Positions 51,343 to 59,340 of a DNA stretch of 64,000 bases are shown here, one piece after another. Below the pieces are notes generated by a model. It worked only from the letters and a program-made list of their open reading frames with translations. It ran no database searches and was not told the DNA's origin. Both the position numbers and the translations under genes were made by a program. The stretch comes from an uncultured Prevotellaceae bacterium (GTDB lineage: Bacteria > Bacteroidota > Bacteroidia > Bacteroidales > Bacteroidaceae), in contig CACYJV010000014.1 of the NCBI GenBank assembly GCA_902774815.1, forward strand, positions 1 through 64,000, given 5' to 3'. Each line of letters starts with the position of its first letter. The stretch's first letter is position 1.

Positions 51343-51999
51343 ATGGAATTCTTCATCAACATCCTTATCGCCGCTCTCCTTGGCGGAGCCATCGGTCTGG
51401 AACGTGAGTATAGGGCCAAGGAGGCTGGCTTTCGCACTCACTTCCTCGTGGCTTTGGGTGCAGCACTCTTCATGATTCTGTCGGCACACGGCTTCGATGG
51501 CGTTCTTGTGACCGACAACCATCGCCTCGACGTGTCGCGTATTGCAGCACAGGTGGTGTCGGGTATCGGTTTCATCGGTGCAGGTACCATCATCTTCCAA
51601 CGCCATGCCGTACGAGGACTGACCACGGCAGCCGGCCTCTGGGTGACCGCTGCCATCGGCATGGCGGCAGGAGCAGGACTGCTGCTTCTGGCATCGTCGA
51701 CCACGCTGCTGGTGTTGCTCTGCCTTGAAGCTCAAAATCTGCTGCTGCGTCGCTTTGGCCACCGTCATCTCGACGTGACCTTTGCTGCCGATAACCATGA
51801 GGATATCACGCAAGTAATCAACCACTTGCGTGGTCTAAATGGCATCATTGTCGACAGTTTTGCTACGGAACCCAAGTCGGCCACACAACCTCGCAACATC
51901 GTGAAGATGCAGCTTCGACTCGAACGACGTCAGTATCGTAACCGCATTCTCGACTTCATCGGCGAAATGCAAGGCGTCGATATGCTGAGCGTTGAGTAG
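51343..51999 (+). CDS. MgtC/SapB family membrane protein
   Basis: A 218-residue inner-membrane protein. The N-terminal half holds about four helices with LLGGAIGLEREYRAKEAGFRTH and GIGFIGAGTIIFQ, both diagnostic of MgtC/SapB. The C-terminal half (about 140-218) is a small cytoplasmic ACT-like domain. MgtC proteins of pathogens help growth at low magnesium. Here no such role is shown. It lies 22 nt after GH20 and ends at a perfect hairpin. Confidence 0.9.
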   Translation: MEFFINILIAALLGGAIGLEREYRAKEAGFRTHFLVALGAALFMILSAHGFDGVLVTDNHRLDVSRIAAQVVSGIGFIGAGTIIFQRHAVRGLTTAAGLWVTAAIGMAAGAGLLLLASSTTLLVLLCLEAQNLLLRRFGHRHLDVTFAADNHEDITQVINHLRGLNGIIVDSFATEPKSATQPRNIVKMQLRLERRQYRNRILDFIGEMQGVDMLSVE

Positions 52000-52025
52000 A
52001 ACGCGAGACTTAGAAACTACATTAT

Positions 52026-52063
52026 ACAACTTAGGGACGCGGTGTGCCGCGTCCCTAAGTTGT
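52026..52063. terminator. bidirectional terminator
   Basis: ACAACTTAGGGACGCGG (52026-52042) pairs perfectly over 17 bp with 52047-52063 around TGTG. It separates mgtC-like and the convergent barrel gene. Confidence 0.85.
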
Positions 52064-52088
52064 TATATTCATACTGGGAACTATTAAA

Positions 52089-52742
52089 TCAGAAGAAATA
52101 AGCGGCACCAATCTGCCAAGAATTGTACTTCCCGTTGATGCCGTCTTCAGCGGCCTGCATGGCCTGTTTGAATGTGACGTCGCCCGTACGGCCAAGTGCA
52201 ACGTTGTAGTTTGCAGTGATTTGAACGGGGCCAAGGGTCAATCCAATACCGCCATTGACGCTGAAGCTCGACTCCTTGACACGCCAAACCAGTTCGCTTT
52301 CGTCGCCACGACCGTCGAGGCTCTGCTCCTGCTTGCCCACATTGAACGCCATCTGCGGTCCGGCATACATGAAGACGTCGAACGACGAGCCGAGCGGCAG
52401 CGAGTAGCGCAGGTTCAGGGGCACCGCCATGAGGTGCGTCTTCAGGCGGTCGGTCTGACGAGAGGTCGCGCTGCCAACTTCAGTTGATGTGAAGAGGTCG
52501 ATCTCGGTCTCGCGCTGGTTATAGAGCGCCGATATATCGAAGCCCAGACCAGGCAAGGGCAGCCCAACGTAGAGTGTAGGTCCGGCAAACCAACCTAGTC
52601 GGTTGCTGGCATTGAACACGTCCTCCTTGAACTTCATGTCGAGCAGTTCGACACCACCCTTCAGTCCAAACTTCACCTGTGCCTCTGTTGCCTGTACGCC
52701 GAGCATGCAGGCAAATGCTATGATGACGGCTATTCTTTTCAT
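52089..52742 (-). CDS. outer-membrane beta-barrel protein at the end of the type IX operon
   Basis: A 217-residue porin-family protein. ATG 52742 gives the signal peptide MKRIAVIIAFACMLGVQATEAQ, and VKFGLKGGVELLDMKF is a typical first strand. Strands continue to WQIGAAYFF with a terminal Phe. It begins 4 nt after the gldN stop, so it is translationally close to the secretion genes. It may be an accessory component or simply co-transcribed. Confidence 0.75.
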   Translation of the reverse strand: MKRIAVIIAFACMLGVQATEAQVKFGLKGGVELLDMKFKEDVFNASNRLGWFAGPTLYVGLPLPGLGFDISALYNQRETEIDLFTSTEVGSATSRQTDRLKTHLMAVPLNLRYSLPLGSSFDVFMYAGPQMAFNVGKQEQSLDGRGDESELVWRVKESSFSVNGGIGLTLGPVQITANYNVALGRTGDVTFKQAMQAAEDGINGKYNSWQIGAAYFF

Positions 52743-52746
52743 TCTC

Positions 52747-53832
52747 TTAGTGTCTTTCACGTCTTACCGAAACGCGTGCAGCCGATGACGACGGACGTGT
52801 CGACGATTCCTTTGAACGCTTCTGCTTCACACTGCTTCCCGATGAACGTGCCGAACGGGAAGCCTTCTGCTTCTTGGGCTTCAGCTCCTTCTGGGCATTA
52901 GCCACACTGTCGAGCGAGTCTTTCAATTGCTGATCGCCCCACACATGCTTCTCAAACTCCTCCAACTCGGCCTCGATGCGCTTTTGTGCGGCACTCATCT
53001 TAGCGGTATCATTACCACAGATCTGAGCGAGGGTGCGACCAAGCATGTTAGTAGTCTTATAAATCTTACCGCGATACATGTTGAGCGTGAAATAGTCGTC
53101 GACACTCATCGTGGCGGCATTGTTCTTGTCGCTCGTCATGATGGTCTGCTTGGCAAGGAACGGTGCCAAGTCGTCGTACTTCACCCAGAACAGCGGATAC
53201 TTCGTGGCCAGTTCGCCATCGCCGGCAGCATCGCTGTAGAACTCGTCCTCACGATACATGATGGGACACAGTGCCAACACCTTCGTGTGAAAGGTGGAAG
53301 TGGCCTGATCGTAGTAGGCACTCTCCTTGAGATAATAGCCACGTACCTCACGCGAAGGGATGTCGGCATCCTCCAGACGGATGCCACGCTGATTGCGCTC
53401 GTAATAGATGCCGTAGTTGTCGAGGAACTCCAAGGGTTTCACCCGTGAGGAGTCGTTGAATACCTCGTTGCCATCGAGATTGTACTTATAAGCTGCGATA
53501 CCCCCATTCTTGGCTCCACGCATCATGAGTTTGAACATGTAGGTGAAGAGGTTCATCTGGCTGCCCATCGGCTCAACAGGATAGTAGAGACCGGCGTTAG
53601 CATCCTGCGTGAGGTCCAGCTCACGATAGATGTCGCGACGCCAGACCACATCCTCCGACATCGTGGCCTGCGTGGGGAACGAAATCTGCGCACGAGTAGT
53701 CATCGTGTTGGCATTCGATTTCTGCGCCTGCTGCTGTCGCTGCTGCGCCTGCTGGTTGCGTCGCTGTTGCGGTTGTGCAACGACGGCCTGAGTCAGCACG
53801 GCGGCAAATAGTATGAATAGTACTCTTTTCAT
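52747..53832 (-). CDS. gldN: type IX secretion component GldN/PorN
   Basis: A periplasmic ring protein that works with GldK in type IX secretion and gliding machinery. ATG 53832 gives a signal peptide (MKRVLFILFAAVLTQAVVAQ). The mature protein has VVWRRDIYRELDLTQDANAGLYYPVEP, typical of GldN in two adjoining blocks. A basic Ser/Lys/Arg-rich C-terminus (about 325-361) looks like an extension. It is the last core gene of the porP-gldKLMN order. Confidence 0.9.
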   Translation of the reverse strand: MKRVLFILFAAVLTQAVVAQPQQRRNQQAQQRQQQAQKSNANTMTTRAQISFPTQATMSEDVVWRRDIYRELDLTQDANAGLYYPVEPMGSQMNLFTYMFKLMMRGAKNGGIAAYKYNLDGNEVFNDSSRVKPLEFLDNYGIYYERNQRGIRLEDADIPSREVRGYYLKESAYYDQATSTFHTKVLALCPIMYREDEFYSDAAGDGELATKYPLFWVKYDDLAPFLAKQTIMTSDKNNAATMSVDDYFTLNMYRGKIYKTTNMLGRTLAQICGNDTAKMSAAQKRIEAELEEFEKHVWGDQQLKDSLDSVANAQKELKPKKQKASRSARSSGSSVKQKRSKESSTRPSSSAARVSVRRERH

Positions 53833-53878
53833 TGTTCCTATAATATATATGTTGTTTCCAATTATAATCAGTCGTACG

Positions 53879-55432
53879 TCATCTGACAATCACCTCCATG
53901 GCTCCGGGCAGTGTTCGCGTGATGCCATCGGGTCCGATAGCCTTCACGCCACGGATGTAGAAGCGGCGGCTGCGTGACAGCTGACGGAATGAATTCTTCT
54001 GTCGGGCAGAGAACTGTGCGCCATCAGATGCCAGAGGCACGGCGTTACCCATATTGTCGAAGAATACGATTTCGAAGCTCAGCACCTTGAAGGGGATGTC
54101 AAGCAAGCCGTCGTCGATAGCTGCGTGGAGCGTAGAGAGTTCCATGAGGGCTGCCTTACCCAACGGGCCTCCTTTGAATCGGTCGGTTCCTACTGTGACA
54201 TAAGGTGTTGGATCGGGCAACTTGCGAACCTTGAACGTCACCTGTGCCATCTGGCGCGTCTTGCCCTTGTCGTTAGCTGAAACCGTAAACGTGACATCCT
54301 TGCCCACGGCCGTCGGAGTCGCTACATAATGGCCTGCACCTTTGGACACCAGGGAGCCACCGCTCATGCTGACCGAAACGGCATTAGCAGGCACACCTGG
54401 CACACTAACGCTCATCGGGTTCTGGAATCCGGCATAGAGCACGTTCATCAAGTCAGCAGCAACTGTGGCACCCGTCGGAGCGGGAATGACCGAATACTTT
54501 TGTAAGAAGTCGCGGCGCATGGTCTCACCTGCGGCATTGCGAGTGATGAGATAGCCGCTGAACGAGTGCTCGCCCACACTACCTGCCGTGAAGGAATACT
54601 TGCCATTGGCATTGATGCGGTTACCATTAACGTAGATTTCGGGTTGCATCGTGGTATCCACTGCAGCCATTACGATATCGGCATTGAACAGCTCACCGGG
54701 GTAGAGCGTTGTCTTTTCTGGAATGACGAAGGCATCGAGTCGGTTGACACGGATGTCCTTCACGTCAATATTCGACACAAGCGTGTGCAACACTTCACCT
54801 TCGGCATAGCGAACGTCGCTCTGCAGCTTCGACAAAAGCGTCACCGAGGCAGCCACAGGCATATCCTCGAACATATACTCCTGCCAATTCTTTCCCAATG
54901 CACGAGCCGACTTGGGAACTTCGGTCGTGAGGTTGGAGGCGATGACTGCTTGCTGCTTCTTGTCGGGCACCATCTTCAAGATACGCTCACGATAAGAGTT
55001 GATCATATCGAACAGCTGCCGTCCTTTGCCTGTGCCAGGAGCCAGCATTACCTGGCTTGCAGCTTCGAGGTCGTCCTTTGCCTTGATATTGTCCAAGTCG
55101 GCATCCTTTCCATCAGCCTCAAATACGATCTGCTTCTTCAACTCCTGAGCGAAGTTAAAAAGCGAGTCGCTCATCTTCTTGACCGCCTGTGCCTTGTCGA
55201 ACCACTGACGAACCTTCTCAGGATTCTGCTTCATCTGGGCATCAAAGTCGCCATAGATGGCGGCATTCTCCTTTGCAGAGTTTCCTGTCGTACGGTTCAG
55301 GCTCTCCTCGACCACGGTGAAGCCATTGAGCACCTCATTCGAGACGTTCAGTGCCAACATGGCCATCAACACCACATACATGAGGTTGATCATCTTTTGG
55401 CGAGGCGATATGTAATTTCTTCTTATAGCCAT
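53879..55432 (-). CDS. gldM: type IX secretion motor component GldM/PorM
   Basis: A 517-residue protein with one N-terminal helix (about 14-36, MINLMYVVLMAMLALNVSNEV) and a long periplasmic part made of successive domains. With GldL it forms the proton-driven motor that powers export. RNYISPRQKMINLMYVVL is a strong family signature. GldM is of normal length. A GATTTACG word repeat lies directly upstream of the start. Confidence 0.94.
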   Translation of the reverse strand: MAIRRNYISPRQKMINLMYVVLMAMLALNVSNEVLNGFTVVEESLNRTTGNSAKENAAIYGDFDAQMKQNPEKVRQWFDKAQAVKKMSDSLFNFAQELKKQIVFEADGKDADLDNIKAKDDLEAASQVMLAPGTGKGRQLFDMINSYRERILKMVPDKKQQAVIASNLTTEVPKSARALGKNWQEYMFEDMPVAASVTLLSKLQSDVRYAEGEVLHTLVSNIDVKDIRVNRLDAFVIPEKTTLYPGELFNADIVMAAVDTTMQPEIYVNGNRINANGKYSFTAGSVGEHSFSGYLITRNAAGETMRRDFLQKYSVIPAPTGATVAADLMNVLYAGFQNPMSVSVPGVPANAVSVSMSGGSLVSKGAGHYVATPTAVGKDVTFTVSANDKGKTRQMAQVTFKVRKLPDPTPYVTVGTDRFKGGPLGKAALMELSTLHAAIDDGLLDIPFKVLSFEIVFFDNMGNAVPLASDGAQFSARQKNSFRQLSRSRRFYIRGVKAIGPDGITRTLPGAMEVIVR

Positions 55433-55439
55433 TAAAGAA

Positions 55440-55470
55440 TTTACGATTTACGGATTTACGATTTACGATT
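55440..55470. repeat. GATTTACG word repeat upstream of gldM
   Basis: Four tandem copies of a TTTACGAT-type word start 8 nt before the gldM ATG (minus strand). Confidence 0.85.
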
Positions 55471-55548
55471 GTGCAACTACGGATAGTTTTAAGTTCCTAG
55501 TTACAGGTTCTGAGTTCCTAGTTTCAACAGCCAAAGCTAATCATAATC

Positions 55549-55604
55549 TATTCACTCATCACTATTCACTCATCACTATTCACTCATCACTATTCACTCA
55601 TCAC
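55549..55604. repeat. four perfect 14-nt tandem repeats
   Basis: TATTCACTCATCAC occurs four times without change at 55549, 55563, 55577 and 55591. The array lies between the gldL stop (55610) and gldM, inside the type IX operon. Confidence 0.97.
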
Positions 55605-55609
55605 TATGA

Positions 55610-56548
55610 CTACTGTTCACCGCTGACGGGCGGCATGGCTCCTTTCGGCATGTTCACCGTCATAGCTTCAATCATACGGGTATAGATCTTGTTGAGTTCA
55701 GCTATCTGCTGTGCCATCTTACGGCTCTGCTCATTGATCTCGTCGATGGTACCAATCTGCTGGCTGGCACCCTTCAATTGCATCTCATAGACCTTGCAGA
55801 TACCTGTCAGCGTGCGGTTGAGATTCTCCATCTCCTCCGAATCGCGCGTCAGGCGCTCGCTTTGCTCGCTGACCTTGCCCAACATCTCAGTGAGTTTAGT
55901 GAGTTGCTCGACGTAGTTGCCTTGTGCCTCGGCCATATCGGGCGTCTTTTCCTGCTGCTGGGCAACCCAGTTGCCACCGGCTCCGGCCACGATGGTTCCA
56001 CCTGCGGCACCTGTACCGGCACCTTCGCCTTCGGCAAAGGCAATATGCTCACCTGATGCAGCAATTCCTTCGCCACTGCCAGCGCCGCCACCACCAATAA
56101 TGATGGTACCACCGCCACCGCCAACGACTCCACCGCCACCGATGATGCCACCGCCACCGACGACACCGCCACCACCATAGGCAGCAGCTGTGCCCATACC
56201 GGCTGCGTCCTCTATCTGTTCGGTGCCGGCTTCACCTTCCGTGAAACCGCCTTCGCCATTGACGACGACACCAGTCTGCATACCCACATGCGTAGGCAGC
56301 TCACGGCCGTCGGCAGTCTTATCGAACGGGCGGTCGAAACCAGAGATAAAGAACACGAGAACCTCCGTTCCCATGCCGAGGAACAGCCAGAAGTTGGCGC
56401 CCGGCAAGTGGGTCAGTTTGAACAGAGCACCCAGAATCACAATGGAGGCACCCCAGCTGTAGGCATAGTTCATGAACGTCTGTCCAGGAACGCTGTCGAG
56501 CCACTTCTGCAAGCGGTAGATGACGTTATATTTACTATACTGTGTCAT
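55610..56548 (-). CDS. gldL: type IX secretion motor component GldL/PorL with Gly-rich insert
   Basis: An inner-membrane motor subunit of 312 residues. Two helices (about 28-45 and 53-70, with WGASIVILGALFKLTHLPG and GMGTEVLVFFISGFD) carry the family signature. The cytoplasmic C-terminal coiled region (about 200-305) is normal. Between them lies an unusual Gly-rich stretch (about 121-193) with repeated GGGGVV, GGGGII blocks. It is flanked upstream and downstream by word repeats. Confidence 0.93.
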   Translation of the reverse strand: MTQYSKYNVIYRLQKWLDSVPGQTFMNYAYSWGASIVILGALFKLTHLPGANFWLFLGMGTEVLVFFISGFDRPFDKTADGRELPTHVGMQTGVVVNGEGGFTEGEAGTEQIEDAAGMGTAAAYGGGGVVGGGGIIGGGGVVGGGGGTIIIGGGGAGSGEGIAASGEHIAFAEGEGAGTGAAGGTIVAGAGGNWVAQQQEKTPDMAEAQGNYVEQLTKLTEMLGKVSEQSERLTRDSEEMENLNRTLTGICKVYEMQLKGASQQIGTIDEINEQSRKMAQQIAELNKIYTRMIEAMTVNMPKGAMPPVSGEQ

Positions 56549-56554
56549 GTTATA

Positions 56555-56584
56555 TTTACGATTTACGGATTTGCGATTTACGAT
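56555..56584. repeat. GATTTACG word repeat between gldK and gldL
   Basis: Four TTTACGAT-type words (one with TTTGCG) fill the gap from just before the gldL ATG to the gldK stop at 56588. Confidence 0.82.
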
Positions 56585-56587
56585 ATT

Positions 56588-58102
56588 TTACCTCTTCTTG
56601 CCTTTTAATTTCGTCGAAGTCTTCGACTTTTGGCTGGTGCTGTTGGCCAGCGAGCGCACACAACGGAATCCGATGTAGGAACGCGGCTGGTTCTGATACT
56701 CCCATGTGCGCCAAGCCGAACGGATGTAGCTCTCGGGATCCTTCCACGAACCGCCGCGCACGCTCTTCTTCTTCAGTTTGTAGGGGTCTTCCTTTGCTGC
56801 CTTGTAGTCGAGTTGCGGGTTCAGGTCGTTCATGGCATCGACGCCAGCCTCTGTATAGATGGTCGAGGTCCATTCGGCAACGTTGCCAGCCATGTCGTAC
56901 AAACCATTGGAGTTGGCACCGTAGATGCCTGTCTTCGAAGTGATGAGGTTACCATCCTTCGTGTAGTTACCACGGTCGGGCTTGAAGTTGGCATAAAAGC
57001 AGCCGTCGCCGTTCTTCACGTTTTCGTTCTCCCAGGGGAACTCAGTCTGGTCCTTTCCACGTGCGGCGAACTCCCATTCGGCCTCAGTCGGCAGACGATA
57101 GCGCTGCACATAGCGAGCCTCTGCGCCAAGTCCCTTCAGCAGGTATTCGGTACGCCAGGCGCAGAAAGCATTGGCCTGCTCCCACGTAACGCCCACCACG
57201 GGATAGTCGTTGTAGGCAGGATTGGAGAAATAGTTGCGCAAATAGACCTCGTTGTCGGAGTTCTGGAAGTCGTTCACCCAACAGGTTGTGTCGGGATAGA
57301 TATTGACAATGTAGGTATTCAGGAAGTCCCATGGTCCCGAAAGAGGGCGGTTGATGGTCTGGCGAACGATGCGTCCTTCGTCGTCGATGTAGGCAGTATC
57401 TTTCGAAATCATCACCACTTCGTTGGGATTCACGTTCACGTCGGTGTTCAGATTACGCTCCTCGGCATTCAGTCGGTTGCGACGCAAGGCTGCCGTGGTA
57501 TAGTCATAAACCTCGTAGCGATAGTTCATCTGCGAATAGTCGAGCAGTTTCTCGCCCGTGACGGGATTCGTCACGTAAAGGCTCTCAATGGCACGCAGCT
57601 CGTCCTCGTTGGGTTTACGGGGCAGAGGCTTCTTCCAGTTCAGGTGCGGAGTGACCTCCTCGCCTTTCTCCTCAGTAATCATGTAGGTCTCGTCGCCACC
57701 ATAGTTCGGGTCGGCCAGACGCGTACGAAGAATAGAGTCGCGCACCCAGAACACAAACTGCTTATACTGCGAATTGGTCACCTCGGTCTCGTCCATCCAG
57801 AAACCGTCCACAGACACGTCCCTCACAGGAGTCTGCTTGCCCCAAAGCGTGTCTTGCTGCTCAATACCCATGCGCAGCCAGCCGCGACCAATCTTCGTCA
57901 TGCCATAGGGCGATGGTTCGCTGAATGTCTTTCCGCTCACGCCAACCACTTCGCCACCTTTGCCCGACGAGGATGCAGACTTGGAACTCATGCAGCTCAC
58001 CACGGCCAAAGTAACAAAGCAGCAAAGCAGCAAAGTAACGACTGTCGTTGCCTTGCCTTGTCCATTCGCCTTCATTTGTCTATTCATTGCTTTCATTTTC
58101 AT
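56588..58102 (-). CDS. gldK: type IX secretion lipoprotein GldK/PorK
   Basis: An outer-membrane lipoprotein of 504 residues that forms the periplasmic ring with GldN. A lipoprotein signal (LLLCCFVTLAVVSC, Cys near 37) is followed by a formylglycine-generating-enzyme-like fold. GFWMDETEVTNSQYKQFV, RYRLPTEAEWEFAARG, NSNGLYDMAGNVAEWTS and SYIGFRCVR are characteristic. The enzyme fold is used structurally in this family. A short 5' extension holds alternative ATG starts within 10 codons. Confidence 0.94.
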   Translation of the reverse strand: MKMKAMNRQMKANGQGKATTVVTLLLCCFVTLAVVSCMSSKSASSSGKGGEVVGVSGKTFSEPSPYGMTKIGRGWLRMGIEQQDTLWGKQTPVRDVSVDGFWMDETEVTNSQYKQFVFWVRDSILRTRLADPNYGGDETYMITEEKGEEVTPHLNWKKPLPRKPNEDELRAIESLYVTNPVTGEKLLDYSQMNYRYEVYDYTTAALRRNRLNAEERNLNTDVNVNPNEVVMISKDTAYIDDEGRIVRQTINRPLSGPWDFLNTYIVNIYPDTTCWVNDFQNSDNEVYLRNYFSNPAYNDYPVVGVTWEQANAFCAWRTEYLLKGLGAEARYVQRYRLPTEAEWEFAARGKDQTEFPWENENVKNGDGCFYANFKPDRGNYTKDGNLITSKTGIYGANSNGLYDMAGNVAEWTSTIYTEAGVDAMNDLNPQLDYKAAKEDPYKLKKKSVRGGSWKDPESYIRSAWRTWEYQNQPRSYIGFRCVRSLANSTSQKSKTSTKLKGKKR

Positions 58103-58128
58103 TATGATCGTTTTTATCTTTTCCTATA

Positions 58129-59067
58129 TCACATGATTCGTACGCCTTGATGGCGATTGCGCCCCTTCTTCACTAGGTTTACATCTACCTGATAGCCCAG
58201 AAACAACTCGTGCGAGCCATTGATCGGGCTGATGGCTGACGTGTAGAATTCATAGCTGTAACCAGCCACAATGCCGTGGAAACGGCCGCCCACAAGTACC
58301 GTCACCGAAACGGTGGGACTGTAGGTGAGGCCCAGATACATCAGCTTCTGTTCGTTCTGATAAGTCAGTCGGCCCGTCACATCGGCTCGCCAACCGACCA
58401 AGTCGGTGCGCGCCAGGAACGTCGGCTGTATTGATAAGAACGGATTTCTCAGCCGAATATTGTATCCACCTGTCAAATAATATGTCCTATCTACCTTCAA
58501 TTCATTGCGTTCGCCCAGTTTTATGAGCGGCGAAGTCAGGTGAGTGGCACTTGCTCCGACGTACAACGGACCACGCAAGTAGTAGAGTCCTGCAGCCAGG
58601 TCAATCGCATTTCCATCGACCTGCGAGGTGGGTAGCGCATGGTCGTCGCCAACGTCGAAATCGAGTTTCGATCCGTCAAGGCTCTCACTGAGCAAACCTG
58701 CCTGCACGCCGATGCCCAGTTGTCCGCCAAAGAGTTTCATCTTCACGGCGTATTGCCCTTGCAGACGTTGGTGCGAGAAAGCACCAATCTTGTCGTTCAT
58801 CAGCACGATGCCTGCACCGTGATAGGTCTTCATCCCATAAAAGGGCATGTCGGCAGAGATAAATGCCGTCTGTGGATTGTGATGAAAGCCTGCCATCTCT
58901 ATGGCATAGGCTGCTGCCACGTTGATAACGGCCCGTTTGCCTACGGCACCCGGGTTAAACGATGGCTCCAAGTCGAAGTAATGACTAAATGTGGGATCGT
59001 ACTGCGCACGAACCCCTATGCTGGCCATCGCCAACATCAAAAATATCACACATTTGCGTTTAAACAC
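58129..59067 (-). CDS. porP: PorP/SprF family type IX outer-membrane protein
   Basis: A barrel protein of about 312 residues, first gene of porP-gldKLMN. Signal-peptide logic favours the GTG at 59067 (MFKRKCVIFLMLAMASIGVRAQ). A longer frame begins with GTG at 59136. AQYDPTFSHYFDLEPSFNPGAVGK is the usual N-terminal signature, given here across the cleavage site in short blocks. GAGIVLMNDKIGAFS, YLGLTYSPTVSVT and GSHELFLGYQV match the family. PorP is thought to help anchor or receive secreted partners at the surface. Confidence 0.9.
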   Translation of the reverse strand: MFKRKCVIFLMLAMASIGVRAQYDPTFSHYFDLEPSFNPGAVGKRAVINVAAAYAIEMAGFHHNPQTAFISADMPFYGMKTYHGAGIVLMNDKIGAFSHQRLQGQYAVKMKLFGGQLGIGVQAGLLSESLDGSKLDFDVGDDHALPTSQVDGNAIDLAAGLYYLRGPLYVGASATHLTSPLIKLGERNELKVDRTYYLTGGYNIRLRNPFLSIQPTFLARTDLVGWRADVTGRLTYQNEQKLMYLGLTYSPTVSVTVLVGGRFHGIVAGYSYEFYTSAISPINGSHELFLGYQVDVNLVKKGRNRHQGVRIM

Positions 59068-59250
59068 GTAATGATAACGTAGGCTCGGCAGTTTTATTGC
59101 ATTAGGTTCACGAAAAAAAATGAAGATTCGACGCACAAAAGGACAGCTTTAGCCTTTCCAAACCACAACAAAACGTAACAAAAACCACCCATTTTGCTTA
59201 CAAAAGTTAACTTTTTGTCGATTTTTCTTTTCGTTTTTAATATTTCTTCG

Positions 59251-59258
59251 TACTTTTG
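59251..59258 (+). promoter_or_regulatory. -7 element (TACTTTTG) for the subtilase gene
   Basis: TACTTTTG, 82 nt before the ATG at 59341. No -33 box at normal spacing. Confidence 0.4.
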
Positions 59259-59340
59259 CAGCCAATGTGTTGGAACCTCGAAGGTCCCTAAACCGTACAA
59301 AGAAACAAAAAACGACTAAATAATAAAGAAAGGTAACAAC

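Noticed and set aside
56630-58150. 506-codon open frame on the plus strand
   Set aside because: Antisense to gldK, whose domain motifs are unmistakable.
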